A stretch of 64,000 nt of DNA from Albidovulum sediminis (GTDB lineage: Bacteria > Pseudomonadota > Alphaproteobacteria > Rhodobacterales > Rhodobacteraceae). The stretch is taken from assembly GCF_025380365.1 (NCBI RefSeq), contig NZ_JAOCQF010000001.1, positions 1,848,245 through 1,912,244 on the forward strand. Reading direction: 5' to 3'. Shown here piece by piece: positions 54,701-63,641 of the stretch; within the stretch, counting starts at the first letter, position 1, and every line of letters starts with the position of its first letter. Made by a program: the position numbers and the translations under genes. The notes below the pieces were generated by a model. It searched no databases. It was not told the DNA's origin and saw only the letters and a program-made list of their open reading frames with translations.

Positions 54701-56656
54701 ATGCCGAACGACCTTCTGTCCGCGCGGGCGGACGACTACAATGCCCATTCGATCGAAGTGCTCGAGGGGCTGGAACCGGTGCGCAAGCGGCCGGGGATGT
54801 ATATCGGCGGCACCGACGAACGCGCGCTCCATCACCTTGTCGCCGAGATTCTCGACAACTCGATGGACGAGGCGGTGGCAGGCCACGCCACCCGGATCGA
54901 GGTGGAACTGCACGCCGATTTCGCCGTCACCATCCGCGACAACGGCCGCGGCATCCCCATCGACCCGCATCCGAAGTTCCCCGGCAAGTCGGCGCTGGAG
55001 GTGATCCTCTGCACGCTCCACGCGGGCGGCAAGTTCTCCGGCAAGGCCTATGAGACCTCGGGCGGCCTGCACGGCGTCGGGGCATCGGTGGTCAACGCCC
55101 TGTCGGATTCGCTGGTGGTGGAAGTCGCGCGGAACCGGGAGCTGTTCGAGCAGCGGTTTTCGCGCGGCATCCCGCTTGGCCCCGTCCGCAAGATCGGCCC
55201 CGCCCCGAACCGCCGCGGCACCTCCGTCACCTTCCACGCGGACGAGGAGATTTTCGGCCACCACCGCTTCAAGCCTGCGCGGCTGCTGAAGATGGTGCGC
55301 TCCAAGGCCTATCTCTTTTCGGGCGTGGAGATTCGCTGGAAATCCGCCATCGACGACGGCGAGACACCGGCCGAGGCCACCTTTCACTTCCCCGGCGGTC
55401 TGGCCGACTATCTGGGCGAAAGCCTGAACGGATCGACGACCTATGCCGACCGCCCGTTCGCGGGCAAGGTCGGCTTCCAGGACAAGTACGGCGAGCCGGG
55501 CAGCGTCGAGTGGGCGATCAACTGGACGCCCTCGCGCGACGGCTTCATCCAGTCCTACTGCAACACCGTACCCACGCCCGAGGGCGGCACGCACGAGGCG
55601 GGATTCTGGGCGGCGATCCTCAAGGGTATCCGGGCCTACGGCGATCTGGTCAGGAACCGCAAGGCGGAGATGATCACCCGCGACGACCTGATCGCGGGGG
55701 GCTGCGCGCTGGTCAGCTGCTTCATCCGTGAACCTCAATTCGTCGGCCAGACCAAGGATCGCCTGTCGACCGAGGCCGCCGCGCGGATGACCGAGGGCGC
55801 GGTCCGCGACCATTTCGACAACTGGCTGGCGGCGGACACGAAGTCGGCAGGTGCGATCCTCGACTTCCTCGTGCTGCGCGCCGAGGAACGCCTGCGCCGT
55901 CGGCAGGAGAAGGAGACGGCGCGCAAGACAGCCACCAAGAAGCTGCGCCTGCCCGGCAAGCTTGTCGACTGTTCGGCCACCAACCGCGAGGGGACGGAGC
56001 TTTTCATCGTCGAAGGCGATTCGGCCGGGGGCAGCGCCAAGATGGCGCGCGACCGGGCGACGCAGGCGCTGTTGCCCCTGCGCGGCAAGATCCTGAACGT
56101 CCTTGGCGCGGCCTCCTCCAAGATGGGCCAGAACCAGGAGATCAACGACCTTTGCCAGGCGCTCGGCTGCGGCACGGGGACGAAGTTCAACGTCGACGAC
56201 CTGCGCTACGACAAGGTCATCATCATGACCGACGCCGACGTGGACGGGGCGCATATCGCCAGCCTTCTCATGACCTTCTTCTTCACCCAGATGCGGCCGA
56301 TGATCGACAAGGGGCACCTCTACCTCGCCTGCCCGCCGCTCTACCGGCTGACGCAGGGCGCGCGCCGCATCTACGTCGCGGATGATGCGGAGAAGGAGCG
56401 GATGCTGGCCACCGGCCTGGGCGGCAAGGGCAAGATCGACGTGCAACGCTTCAAGGGCCTGGGGGAGATGGACGCCAAGGACCTGAAGGACACCACCATG
56501 AACCCCGCGACCCGCAAGCTGATCCGGGTCTCGATCGACGAGGACGAACCGGGCGAGACCTCCGACCTGGTGGAGCGCCTGATGGGCAAGAAGCCCGAAC
56601 TGCGGTTCCAGTACATTTCGGAGAACGCGCGGTTCGTGGAGGAGTTGGATGTTTGA
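54701..56656 (+). CDS. parE: DNA topoisomerase IV subunit B
   Basis: ATPase subunit of topoisomerase IV, which unlinks replicated chromosomes. The 651-residue protein has the GHKL ATP-binding domain (ILDNSMDEA, DNGRGIP, GGLHGVGASVVNALS), the transducer, and the TOPRIM domain with EGDSAGGSA and TDADVDGAHI. IRDNGRGIPIDPHPKFPGKSALEV and the shape of the C-terminus (KKPELRFQYISENARFVEELDV) tell it from GyrB. The start MPNDLLSARADDYNAHSIEVLEG is typical of alphaproteobacterial ParE. parC is not in the window. Confidence 0.96.
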   Translation: MPNDLLSARADDYNAHSIEVLEGLEPVRKRPGMYIGGTDERALHHLVAEILDNSMDEAVAGHATRIEVELHADFAVTIRDNGRGIPIDPHPKFPGKSALEVILCTLHAGGKFSGKAYETSGGLHGVGASVVNALSDSLVVEVARNRELFEQRFSRGIPLGPVRKIGPAPNRRGTSVTFHADEEIFGHHRFKPARLLKMVRSKAYLFSGVEIRWKSAIDDGETPAEATFHFPGGLADYLGESLNGSTTYADRPFAGKVGFQDKYGEPGSVEWAINWTPSRDGFIQSYCNTVPTPEGGTHEAGFWAAILKGIRAYGDLVRNRKAEMITRDDLIAGGCALVSCFIREPQFVGQTKDRLSTEAAARMTEGAVRDHFDNWLAADTKSAGAILDFLVLRAEERLRRRQEKETARKTATKKLRLPGKLVDCSATNREGTELFIVEGDSAGGSAKMARDRATQALLPLRGKILNVLGAASSKMGQNQEINDLCQALGCGTGTKFNVDDLRYDKVIIMTDADVDGAHIASLLMTFFFTQMRPMIDKGHLYLACPPLYRLTQGARRIYVADDAEKERMLATGLGGKGKIDVQRFKGLGEMDAKDLKDTTMNPATRKLIRVSIDEDEPGETSDLVERLMGKKPELRFQYISENARFVEELDV

Positions 56657-56664
56657 ATGAACTT

Positions 56665-57393
56665 ATGAACGAGTCGCAACAGAAATGCACGACCTGCGCG
56701 AAAGACATTCCGAGCGGGGCAAAGAAGTGCACTCATTGCAATAGTTATCAAGGCTATAGACGACATCTGGACTTCGGGAACGCGTCAATTGCATTGTTAA
56801 TTGGGCTTTTGGGCATATTGACAACCTTGCCCAACACGGTCGCCGGCCTAGTTGGTATCGCGAATAAAATCATGACACCCAGCTATGAAGTCCAAGTCAT
56901 TGACCTTAACGAGAAATTCATTAGAATTCTCGTTTCGAACAACGGAGCCTCGGATCTGCTTTTGAGCTCAATAGAATGCATGATGTTTTTTCCTATCGAC
57001 CAAAGCACGCCATGGCGTAATTCACTTAAAGCGTTTTCGGATAGTAATATGGATGAGCAGCCCTGGCTCAGCCATGAAGAAACAATTAATCCGGTAGTTA
57101 TTAGCTATGAGCAAGAGCCGGATTTGGTGAAATCTGGCGAAACCAAAGTGAGCTCGGTACCTTTTAGTCACGCGTTCATTGCTGTCGCAGATAGCGACTC
57201 CCCAGACCGGGTGCCAAGCATCTGCGCGATAGATTTCTCCGGGAGCATCCAGAAAGACAAAGTATCCACATTAGATATTCACTATTCGAAGTACCGCAAT
57301 ATCGACCTTCGGAAGATCATTTCTGAGGCTGAAATATTGCAAAGCTCTGGAATTTCCCGTGACGAGCTGCTTGAAAAACTAAAAGGTTATTAG
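56665..57393 (+). CDS. Zinc-ribbon membrane-anchored hypothetical protein, AT-rich (foreign)
   Basis: A 242-residue protein with an N-terminal zinc ribbon (C8-x2-C11-x10-C22-x2-C25), one or two hydrophobic helices (about 40-70) and a C-terminal extracytoplasmic beta-rich domain of about 160 residues with no recognised family. Codon use is markedly AT-rich next to parE (for example ATTGCATTGTTAATT), so the gene was acquired. It begins within a few bases of the parE stop; the ATG at 56665 is preferred over the TTG at 56653. Such ribbon-plus-membrane proteins occur in mobile islands and defence-linked regions, but I see no partner here. Confidence 0.7.
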   Translation: MNESQQKCTTCAKDIPSGAKKCTHCNSYQGYRRHLDFGNASIALLIGLLGILTTLPNTVAGLVGIANKIMTPSYEVQVIDLNEKFIRILVSNNGASDLLLSSIECMMFFPIDQSTPWRNSLKAFSDSNMDEQPWLSHEETINPVVISYEQEPDLVKSGETKVSSVPFSHAFIAVADSDSPDRVPSICAIDFSGSIQKDKVSTLDIHYSKYRNIDLRKIISEAEILQSSGISRDELLEKLKGY

Positions 57394-57510
57394 GACCGCT
57401 GACACCAATGCAAGCAAGCGCTCTACAATAGGCCGGTAAATGCATGAAATTGCCGGCCACGCGAATGCATAGTCGATCGCTTTCTGTCCTTCTCCGCAAA
57501 GTCCTTGCCG

Positions 57511-57536
57511 CCCGATTTGTCCCGCGACAAATCGGG
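57511..57536. repeat. Perfect 11-bp inverted repeat
   Basis: CCCGATTTGTC (57511-57521) and its complement (57526-57536) flank a CCGC loop. It is followed at three bases by a second perfect stem. It may end transcription of the AT-rich gene or be part of an insertion-site structure. Confidence 0.6.
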
Positions 57537-57538
57537 CC

Positions 57539-57563
57539 GCGCCTGCCTGCCCCCGGCAGGCGC
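57539..57563. repeat. Perfect 9-bp inverted repeat
   Basis: GCGCCTGCC (57539-57547) pairs with 57555-57563 around a seven-base loop TGCCCCC. Directly after the preceding hairpin, it makes a tandem pair. Confidence 0.6.
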
Positions 57564-57618
57564 GTTACCGCGCCCGCCCAGGCAGACGCGTCCCGATTAC
57601 GGGCGAATGGCGATAGCG

Positions 57619-57699
57619 GATAGCCCCTTGCCCTTCGGCTTGCGCCTCCGGGCAATCGGACCTGCCGAAGGTCCACTGGACCTTCGGCCAACGGTCCTC
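57619..57699. repeat. Structured ~80-bp repeat, copy B
   Basis: Aligns without gaps to copy A at 19651-19731. Stem 57664-57674 with 57678-57688 is 11 perfect pairs around ACT, enclosed by GGACC/GGTCC (57658-57662 with 57693-57697). Base pair 57665/57687 is C-G where copy A has G-C, a compensating change. Confidence 0.75.
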
Positions 57700-57707
57700 T
57701 GAAGCGC

Positions 57708-59717
57708 CTACCTCACCCGCCAGGCCTGGGTGCGGCTCAGGATCCGCCGTGACGCGAGCGCGTGCAGCACCCTTGCGGTCGCGTTGGTGTAGAAGATCAT
57801 CATGCCCATGGCGGCGGCAGGGGCGATGTCGCCCGCGTCGTCCATGTTGAGGACGGCGACGGAGGCGAGCGCGGTGTGGGTGGAATAGAGGAACACCACC
57901 GCCGAGACCGTCGTCATCGCGTTGACGAACATGTAGATCGAGATATCGAGGATCGCGGGCAGGCAGACCGGCACGGTGACGCGGGCAAAAAGCCTCCAGA
58001 ACGGCTGGCGCAGCGAGGAGGCGACCGGCTCGAACTCGGCGTCGATCTGCTTCAGCGCGGTCAGCGCGGTCAGGTGGCCCACGGTGTAGAAGTGCGTGAC
58101 GGTCGACACGACAAGGATCGTCATCGTGCCGTAGATCGGGTTCAGCGGATTGGCGGGGTCGTTGAAGAAGAAGATGTAGGCCAGGCCCAGCACCATCCCC
58201 GGAATCGCCATCGGCAGCATGGCAAGGAACTGGAACGCGGCGCGGCCCGTCCGGAAGCCGTCGATCTTCTCGACCATGTAGGCGCCGGTGAAGATGATCG
58301 CGGTGCCGATCACGGCGGTCAGCGCGGCCAGTTCCAGCGAATTCCAGTAGGCCCCCCAGCCGCCTCCGTCCATCCGGTTGAACTCGTAGTTCCTGAGCGA
58401 GAAGGTCAGGTCGTAGGGCCAGTAGTTGATCAGCGCCGCGAACTGGCAAACGCCGATGATCCCGGCGATGAAGACGCCCATGACCGCGCACCACGCCAGC
58501 ATGGCAAGGTCGAAGCGGCGGTCGGGCCTCGGCTGATAGGGAACGGAGCGGGCGGAGAGGAGCGAGACCTGTTTCTTCTGCACCTGTCGGTCGACGATGA
58601 AGGCGATGACGGCGGGGATCAGCAGGACGACGGAGACGACGGCCCCCATCTCGAAATTCTGCTGGCCGATCACCTGCTTGTAGATGTCGATGGCAAGCAC
58701 GTTGTATTGCCCGCCGATCACCTTGGGCAGGCCGAAGTCGGTGATGACAAGAGTGAAGGTCACGAAGGCGGCCGAGATCAGGCCATAGCGCGCGCCGGGG
58801 ATCGTCACCGTCCAGAAGGTCCGCCACTTCGAGGCGCGCAGGGATTCGGCCGCCTCGTACTGCCGCTGGTCGGAGATCGAAAGCGCGGTCGAGATGATGA
58901 TCAGCGCGTGCGGGAAGGTAAAGAAGACCGACCCGATGACGATGCCGAGCGGGCCGTAGATCGTCTGGCCGAAAAGCAGGCCCTTCAGGAAGCCCTGGTT
59001 GCCGAACATGTAGATCAAGGCGATCCCGGGCAGGAGCGAGGGAACGAGGATCGGCATCATCGCGATCAGCCGGAAGGTGCCCTTGTAGGGCATGCAGGAG
59101 CGGTTCAGCGCATAGGCGAAGCCGAAGGCGAACAGGACCGTCAGCACCGTCGAGATCGTCGCGATGAAAAGAGAGTTCTCGATCGAGGAGAAGAGCGCGG
59201 GGTTGGAGAAGTATTCGACGTAGTTCTGAAGCCCCGTGGTGGTGACAGGGCGCAGGTTCACGCGGCGGAAGGTGTTGCTGTCCAGCTCCCGCCACTCGGT
59301 CGAGTTCTGCAGGTCCAGCCCGACGAGATAGGGCGCGTTGTCGGTGGTGCCGCGGATGCGGTACTTGACCGGACTGCGGAAGCTGAAGTCGGGGAAGAGT
59401 TCCGTGACGGCGAGGCGCCCGTCGGAGCTTGAGCGCAGGTCGTCAGGGCCGAACCGGCCCAACTGTTCGTTCAGGGTGGCCGCGCTGACCGGATCGCCCC
59501 AGACGGTGCCGCTGTCGTCGCTGACCTGGAATTCGTAGCGCGAGAGGTCGAAGCCGTAGGTGACGAAGCTTTTCGACAGCATCGCGTACAGCGGCAGGGC
59601 AAGGGCCGCGATGAGGTAAAGCGCGATAACCGCCATGAAGGCGCGCTTGATCCAGCCGTCGCTGTCGATCCTGAGCCGGACTGCACGGCCGGCGGGAAGT
59701 CCGGCCGCCTCAGCCAT
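57708..59717 (-). CDS. Fused permease of a 2-aminoethylphosphonate-type ABC importer
   Basis: A 669-residue inner-membrane protein with two complete permease halves in one chain. Two EAA-type loops are visible (YEAAESLRASKWRTFWTVTIPG and PVASSLRQPFWRLFARVTVP). This fused form matches the putative 2-aminoethylphosphonate permease (PhnU2 type). A stretch of about 130 residues after the first helix, with alternating polar segments (DDSGTVWGDPV, LFPDFSFRSPVKYR), is periplasmic and unusual for the superfamily. The start overlaps the ATPase stop by eight bases. The PbfA and PhnY genes upstream strongly support phosphonate cargo. Confidence 0.9.
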   Translation of the reverse strand: MAEAAGLPAGRAVRLRIDSDGWIKRAFMAVIALYLIAALALPLYAMLSKSFVTYGFDLSRYEFQVSDDSGTVWGDPVSAATLNEQLGRFGPDDLRSSSDGRLAVTELFPDFSFRSPVKYRIRGTTDNAPYLVGLDLQNSTEWRELDSNTFRRVNLRPVTTTGLQNYVEYFSNPALFSSIENSLFIATISTVLTVLFAFGFAYALNRSCMPYKGTFRLIAMMPILVPSLLPGIALIYMFGNQGFLKGLLFGQTIYGPLGIVIGSVFFTFPHALIIISTALSISDQRQYEAAESLRASKWRTFWTVTIPGARYGLISAAFVTFTLVITDFGLPKVIGGQYNVLAIDIYKQVIGQQNFEMGAVVSVVLLIPAVIAFIVDRQVQKKQVSLLSARSVPYQPRPDRRFDLAMLAWCAVMGVFIAGIIGVCQFAALINYWPYDLTFSLRNYEFNRMDGGGWGAYWNSLELAALTAVIGTAIIFTGAYMVEKIDGFRTGRAAFQFLAMLPMAIPGMVLGLAYIFFFNDPANPLNPIYGTMTILVVSTVTHFYTVGHLTALTALKQIDAEFEPVASSLRQPFWRLFARVTVPVCLPAILDISIYMFVNAMTTVSAVVFLYSTHTALASVAVLNMDDAGDIAPAAAMGMMIFYTNATARVLHALASRRILSRTQAWRVR

Positions 59718-60849
59718 GCTCGTCCCCCCGCGGAAAGACCAGAACCCGCTCGGCGGGCAGTTCCACGGTCATCTCCGCCCCGGTTCCCAGGCCAAGCCGC
59801 CGCACCGCGTTCATCGAGAAGTTGGCGACGAGCGGCGTGCCGCCCAGCGCGGGGCTGGTCAGATGGGTGCGCCAGTAAGAGCCAAGGAACTCCATCGCCC
59901 CGATGCGGACGTTGAGGTGGTTGGGCCGGGGCTCCGCCTCGTGTCCGACGGCGTGCGGCAGCACGTCCTCGGGGCGCACCGCAAGGGTGACGGGGGCGCC
60001 ATCGGCAAAGCCCGCGGCCCGGGTCTGAAGCACGGCTTCGCCCAGCGTGACGGCGCCGGCGGAATAGGTCGTGGCGACGCGGTTCGTCTCGCCGATGAAG
60101 TCGGCGACGAAAAGTGTGGCGGGGTGGCGGTAGATCTCGGTCGGCGTGCCGATCTGCTCGATCACGCCATGGTTCATGACCACGATCCGGTCGGCCATCG
60201 ACAGCGCCTCTTCCTGGTCATGGGTCACCATGATGGTGGTCACGCCCAACTTGCGCTGAAGTTCCTTGATCTCGTGGCGAAGGTGGACGCGCACCTTGGC
60301 ATCGAGCGCCGAAAGCGGTTCGTCGAGAAGCAGAAGCCCGGGGTTGATCGCGATCGCACGGGCCAGCGCGATCCGCTGCTGCTGCCCGCCCGAAAGCTGG
60401 GCGGGGTACTTCTTCGCCTGATCCGGCAGCCCGACCAGCGCCAGCAACTCTGCCACCCGCGCGGCGATCTCGGCCTTGGGCCGCCGGGTGTTCTCAAGTC
60501 CGAAGGCGATGTTCCGCTCCACCGTCAGGTTAGGGAACAGCGCGTAGGACTGGAAGACAATGCCGTAGTCGCGCTGCGAGGCGGGCAGGCCCGACACGTC
60601 GCGCCCGCCCTGACGGATGGTGCCGCGCGATTGCGGGTCGAGCCCGGCGATGGCGCGCAGAAGCGTGGTCTTGCCGCAGCCCGACGGCCCGAGAAAGCAG
60701 ATGAATTCGCCACGTGCAATGTCGAGGGAGACATCGCGAAGGGCAACGAAGTCGCCAAAGGCTTTCCAGAGCCCTTCGATCTTGAGGTAGGACGGATCGG
60801 CCGCGGCAGGTGCCGGCCCCTCCGCTGTGAGTTCGGTCATGCGTGTCAT
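59710..60849 (-). CDS. ATPase of a 2-aminoethylphosphonate-type ABC importer
   Basis: A 379-residue ATP-binding subunit of the spermidine/iron/phosphonate class. Walker A is [17 protein letters not shown], the signature [14 protein letters not shown], Walker [13 protein letters not shown], and the switch His in [12 protein letters not shown]-terminal TOBE domain (about 290-370) is typical for this class. The start is taken at 60849 with an ATG nine bases downstream as an alternative. The gene lies between the binding-protein and permease genes on the same strand. Confidence 0.93.
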   Translation of the reverse strand: MTRMTELTAEGPAPAAADPSYLKIEGLWKAFGDFVALRDVSLDIARGEFICFLGPSGCGKTTLLRAIAGLDPQSRGTIRQGGRDVSGLPASQRDYGIVFQSYALFPNLTVERNIAFGLENTRRPKAEIAARVAELLALVGLPDQAKKYPAQLSGGQQQRIALARAIAINPGLLLLDEPLSALDAKVRVHLRHEIKELQRKLGVTTIMVTHDQEEALSMADRIVVMNHGVIEQIGTPTEIYRHPATLFVADFIGETNRVATTYSAGAVTLGEAVLQTRAAGFADGAPVTLAVRPEDVLPHAVGHEAEPRPNHLNVRIGAMEFLGSYWRTHLTSPALGGTPLVANFSMNAVRRLGLGTGAEMTVELPAERVLVFPRGDEHG

Positions 60850-60916
60850 CCGGTGGGGTCAGCGCAGGAAAAGGGGCGCCGCGATCGCGGCACCCCGGCA
60901 AGCGGGGTTCGAGGGC

Positions 60917-61939
60917 TCAGCCCTTCGGTTCCGACTTGGCGTCGTAGCGCTTGGACCATTCCGCCAGGATCGCCTCGCGGTTGTTGGCGGCCCATTCGAA
61001 GTCGTTGTCGATCATCTTCTCCGGAATGTTGGCCGGGAAATGCTCCACCGGCTTGGCGATGCCGGGGATGCCCACGACGGCATAGCCGACGTTGTACATC
61101 TCCATCGCCTTCTGCGTGATCGACCAGTCGACCAGCGCCTGCGCCGCCTCGGGGCTGTCGGTTCCCGCGACGATGGCGGTCGCCTCCATGTCCCAGCCGA
61201 TGCCTTCCTCGGGGATGATGATCTCGACCGGCGCGCCGGCGGCCTTTTCCTTGGCGCCGCGGAAGGCGAAGGAGACGCCCATCACGGTTTCACCCGCCGC
61301 CGCCATCTTGCAGGGCTTCGAGCCGGAGTGGGTATAGGCCGCGATGTTGTTGTGCAGCGCGTCCATGTAGGCCCAGCCGCCCTCTTCGCCCATCATCTGC
61401 AGCCAGCTTGAGACATCGAGGAACCCGGTGCCCGAAGAGGCCGGGTTCGGCATCACCACATGGCCCGCATATTCAGGCTTCGTCAGGTCCGCCCAGCTTG
61501 TTGGCGGGGTCAGGCCCAGCTTCTCGCCCTCGACCGTGTTGTAGCAGATGGCGGCCACCCAGGCGTCCATGCCGACCCAGGAGGGGGGCGTGTCGCTGTC
61601 GCGGAACTTCGGGTCGAGCGCATCGAGCCCTGCCGGCGCATAAGGCTCCAGCATGCCCTCGGTCTTGAGCACCAGAAGCGAGGTCGCGGCCAGGCCCCAG
61701 ATCACGTCGGCCTGAGGATTGTTCTTTTCTGCCAGAAGCTTGGCGGTGATGACGCCGGTGGAATCTCGCACCCAGTTCACCTTGATGTCGGGATGATCCT
61801 CGTTGAACGTGGCGGCGTAACGCTCAAGATCCTCCGCCTCGATCGCCGTATAGACCGTCAGTTCGGTCTGCGCCCGAACCGCCGTGGTGCCGAGTGCCAG
61901 TGCCAGTGCGCCGAGTGTGAGTAGCTTCGATGTCGTCAT
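60917..61939 (-). CDS. Substrate-binding protein of a 2-aminoethylphosphonate-type importer
   Basis: A 340-residue periplasmic binding protein with a signal peptide (about 1-23, ending RAQT). It belongs to the Fe3+/AEP-type family (AepX, PhnS2): ELTVYTAIEAEDLERYAATFNEDHP start, NWVRDSTGVITAKLLAEKN, and SGTGFLDVSSWLQMMGEEGG. The ribosome-binding site GGGGAAA precedes the ATG at 61939. In related bacteria such AepXVW systems import 2-aminoethylphosphonate. It is the first gene of the transporter unit. Confidence 0.92.
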   Translation of the reverse strand: MTTSKLLTLGALALALGTTAVRAQTELTVYTAIEAEDLERYAATFNEDHPDIKVNWVRDSTGVITAKLLAEKNNPQADVIWGLAATSLLVLKTEGMLEPYAPAGLDALDPKFRDSDTPPSWVGMDAWVAAICYNTVEGEKLGLTPPTSWADLTKPEYAGHVVMPNPASSGTGFLDVSSWLQMMGEEGGWAYMDALHNNIAAYTHSGSKPCKMAAAGETVMGVSFAFRGAKEKAAGAPVEIIIPEEGIGWDMEATAIVAGTDSPEAAQALVDWSITQKAMEMYNVGYAVVGIPGIAKPVEHFPANIPEKMIDNDFEWAANNREAILAEWSKRYDAKSEPKG

Positions 61940-62229
61940 GTTTTTCCCCAGTGTTGGCCAGTCAGTCTTCACTGCATGAGAGCCCGTTGGCGCCAGCGGC
62001 GTGTCAGGCTTCGTTAACGTCGGTATCCTGCCAATATGACACCCCGGTGAAACCGGAAGGCGTTCGGCAGGTCCCGGACTGAATTCTGCGGATCGAACAA
62101 CAATAAGTAAAATCTATTTATCTTATATATACATCGAAATCATAGATGGGATGTTCTCCGCCGTCCGGCCTCGTCCGGGTGCAGGCGACGTGCCAGCCAG
62201 GCGAAAGGACGTTCGTCGGGAACGATCCG
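61940..62229. promoter_or_regulatory. AT-rich intergenic region upstream of the importer
   Basis: 290 bases, with a markedly AT-rich stretch at 62098-62147. It lies upstream of the binding-protein gene and downstream of the PbfA gene, both on the minus strand, so it probably carries the importer promoter. One TGTCAT word lies near 62040 on the minus strand, but no full Pho box pair was found. No gene is visible. Confidence 0.5.
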
Positions 62230-63579
62230 TCAGCCGCGTTCATCGGCAATCGCCCGGGCGACGATCGAAAGGGCACGGTCGAGGTCGTCCTGCGCGATGG
62301 TCAGCGGCGGCGACAACGTCAGCACCGACCCCGCGCTGATCTTGAAACTCAGCCCCGCCTCGAGACAGCGGTAGTAGATCCGCTCCGCCGCCGCCCTGTC
62401 CGGCGCCCGCGTCGAGCGGTCGGCCACGATCTCGACCCCGAACATCAGGCCCCGGCCCCGGATGTCGCCGACGCTGGCGCTGCCGCCGACCGTCTCGCTC
62501 AGCCGCTCCTGCGCATGGCGGCCAAGCTGCGCAGCGCGCTCCACCAGCCCCTCGTCCCGGATCACCGCCAGCGTTTCCAGCGCCGCGCGCGCGGTCACCG
62601 GGTTCTTCTCGTGGGTGTAGTGACCGATGGCGAAATCGCCGCAGACATCGAGATCGCGGCGCGCCACCACCGCGGCGATGGGCAGGATGCCGCCACCCAG
62701 CGCCTTGCCCAGCGTGACGATGTCGGGGACCACCTCGTCATGCTCGAAGGCGAACATGCGGCCGGTCTTGCCAAGCCCGGTCGGGATCTCGTCCATGATG
62801 AGCAGCGCGCCATGCCGGTTGCAGGCAGCGCGCACCGCCGCCCAGAACCCCGGCGGCGGCACGACAGGCACCGCGCGCATCGGCTCCGCGATTACCGCGG
62901 CCACGTCGCCCTCGCGCTCCAGCACGAACTCCACCATCCGCGCGCAGGCAAGGCCGCAGGCCTCCGGGCCGGGGTGGCCATAGGCACAGCGATAGCAGTT
63001 GAAGGGCGCCACATGTTCGGCCCCGGGCAGGAGCGGCCCCGCGATGTGACTGCGGAACGTGGCCTCGCCCCCCACGCTCGACGCACCGAAGCCCGCGCCG
63101 TGGAACGCATCCCAGAAGCTCAGCGTCTTGAACCGCCCCGTAGCCGCGCGCGCGATCCTCAGCGCCACCTCGTTCGCGTCCGACCCGCCCGTGGTGAACA
63201 GCACCTTGCCAAGATCGCCCGGTGCGAGCGCGCCCAGCGCCTCGGCCAGTTCTACCGACACCTCGTTGGTGAAGCGGCGGGGCGAGAAGCTCAGGCTGTC
63301 AAGCTGTGCCTTGATCGCGGCCACCACGCGCGGATGGCCGTAACCGATATGATGGACCGAGTTGCCGTGAAAATCCATGTAGCGCCGCCCGGCGGTATCC
63401 TCGATCCAGATCCCCTCGGCCTTCGCGATGGTCGAGACGCAGGGCGAGGACAGCGACTGGTGCAGGAAGGCGCCAGCATCGCGCGCGAGAAGATCGCGGG
63501 TTGCGGCATCGGGATGGCGCGCCGCCCAGGCCGCCCGCGCCTGAGAGGTGTTGGACTCGCCTTCGGTATGGGTGATCAC
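62230..63579 (-). CDS. pbfA: (R)-1-hydroxy-2-aminoethylphosphonate ammonia-lyase, PbfA-like
   Basis: PLP enzyme of the class III aminotransferase fold, 449 residues from a GTG start. The lysine that binds PLP is K292 in TLGKALGGGILP; also visible are YMDFHGNSVHHIGYGHP, FTTGGSDANEVALRIARA and LLIMDEIPTGLGKTGR. PbfA turns (R)-1-hydroxy-2-aminoethylphosphonate into phosphonoacetaldehyde, feeding PhnY. The neighbouring PhnY-like gene and the phosphonate importer make this call much more likely than ordinary omega-aminotransferase. The start lies directly after element copy 3. Confidence 0.85.
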   Translation of the reverse strand: MITHTEGESNTSQARAAWAARHPDAATRDLLARDAGAFLHQSLSSPCVSTIAKAEGIWIEDTAGRRYMDFHGNSVHHIGYGHPRVVAAIKAQLDSLSFSPRRFTNEVSVELAEALGALAPGDLGKVLFTTGGSDANEVALRIARAATGRFKTLSFWDAFHGAGFGASSVGGEATFRSHIAGPLLPGAEHVAPFNCYRCAYGHPGPEACGLACARMVEFVLEREGDVAAVIAEPMRAVPVVPPPGFWAAVRAACNRHGALLIMDEIPTGLGKTGRMFAFEHDEVVPDIVTLGKALGGGILPIAAVVARRDLDVCGDFAIGHYTHEKNPVTARAALETLAVIRDEGLVERAAQLGRHAQERLSETVGGSASVGDIRGRGLMFGVEIVADRSTRAPDRAAAERIYYRCLEAGLSFKISAGSVLTLSPPLTIAQDDLDRALSIVARAIADERG

Positions 63580-63584
63580 GCCCG

Positions 63585-63628
63585 CCCCCTTCTTCTTTTT
63601 TCAAATATCCCCGCCGGAGGCTCCGACG
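63585..63628 (-). repeat. Dispersed G-rich hairpin + TATTTG element, copy 3
   Basis: On the minus strand: GGAGCCTCCGGCGGGGATATTTG, then AAAAAAGAAGAAGGGGG, then the pbfA GTG five bases later. The stem is weaker than in copies 1 and 2. The purine tail may serve as the pbfA ribosome-binding site. Confidence 0.6.
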
Positions 63629-63641
63629 CCCGCCGCCCGCG

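Larger units (their letters stand above)
57394..57707. other. Hairpin-dense non-coding spacer after the foreign gene
   Basis: About 310 bases without a convincing gene. The first 110 bases are still AT-rich, like the foreign gene. From 57505 on the base composition returns to GC-rich and three stem-loops follow each other: 57511-57536, 57539-57563 and the repeat copy B at 57619-57699. Frames crossing the region are short and not protein-like. Confidence 0.6.

Noticed and set aside
62020-62060. A possible Pho box upstream of the phosphonate importer
   Set aside because: Only one TGTCAT half-site is found on the minus strand. The second half-site at 11 bases is not convincing, so PhoB control cannot be claimed.
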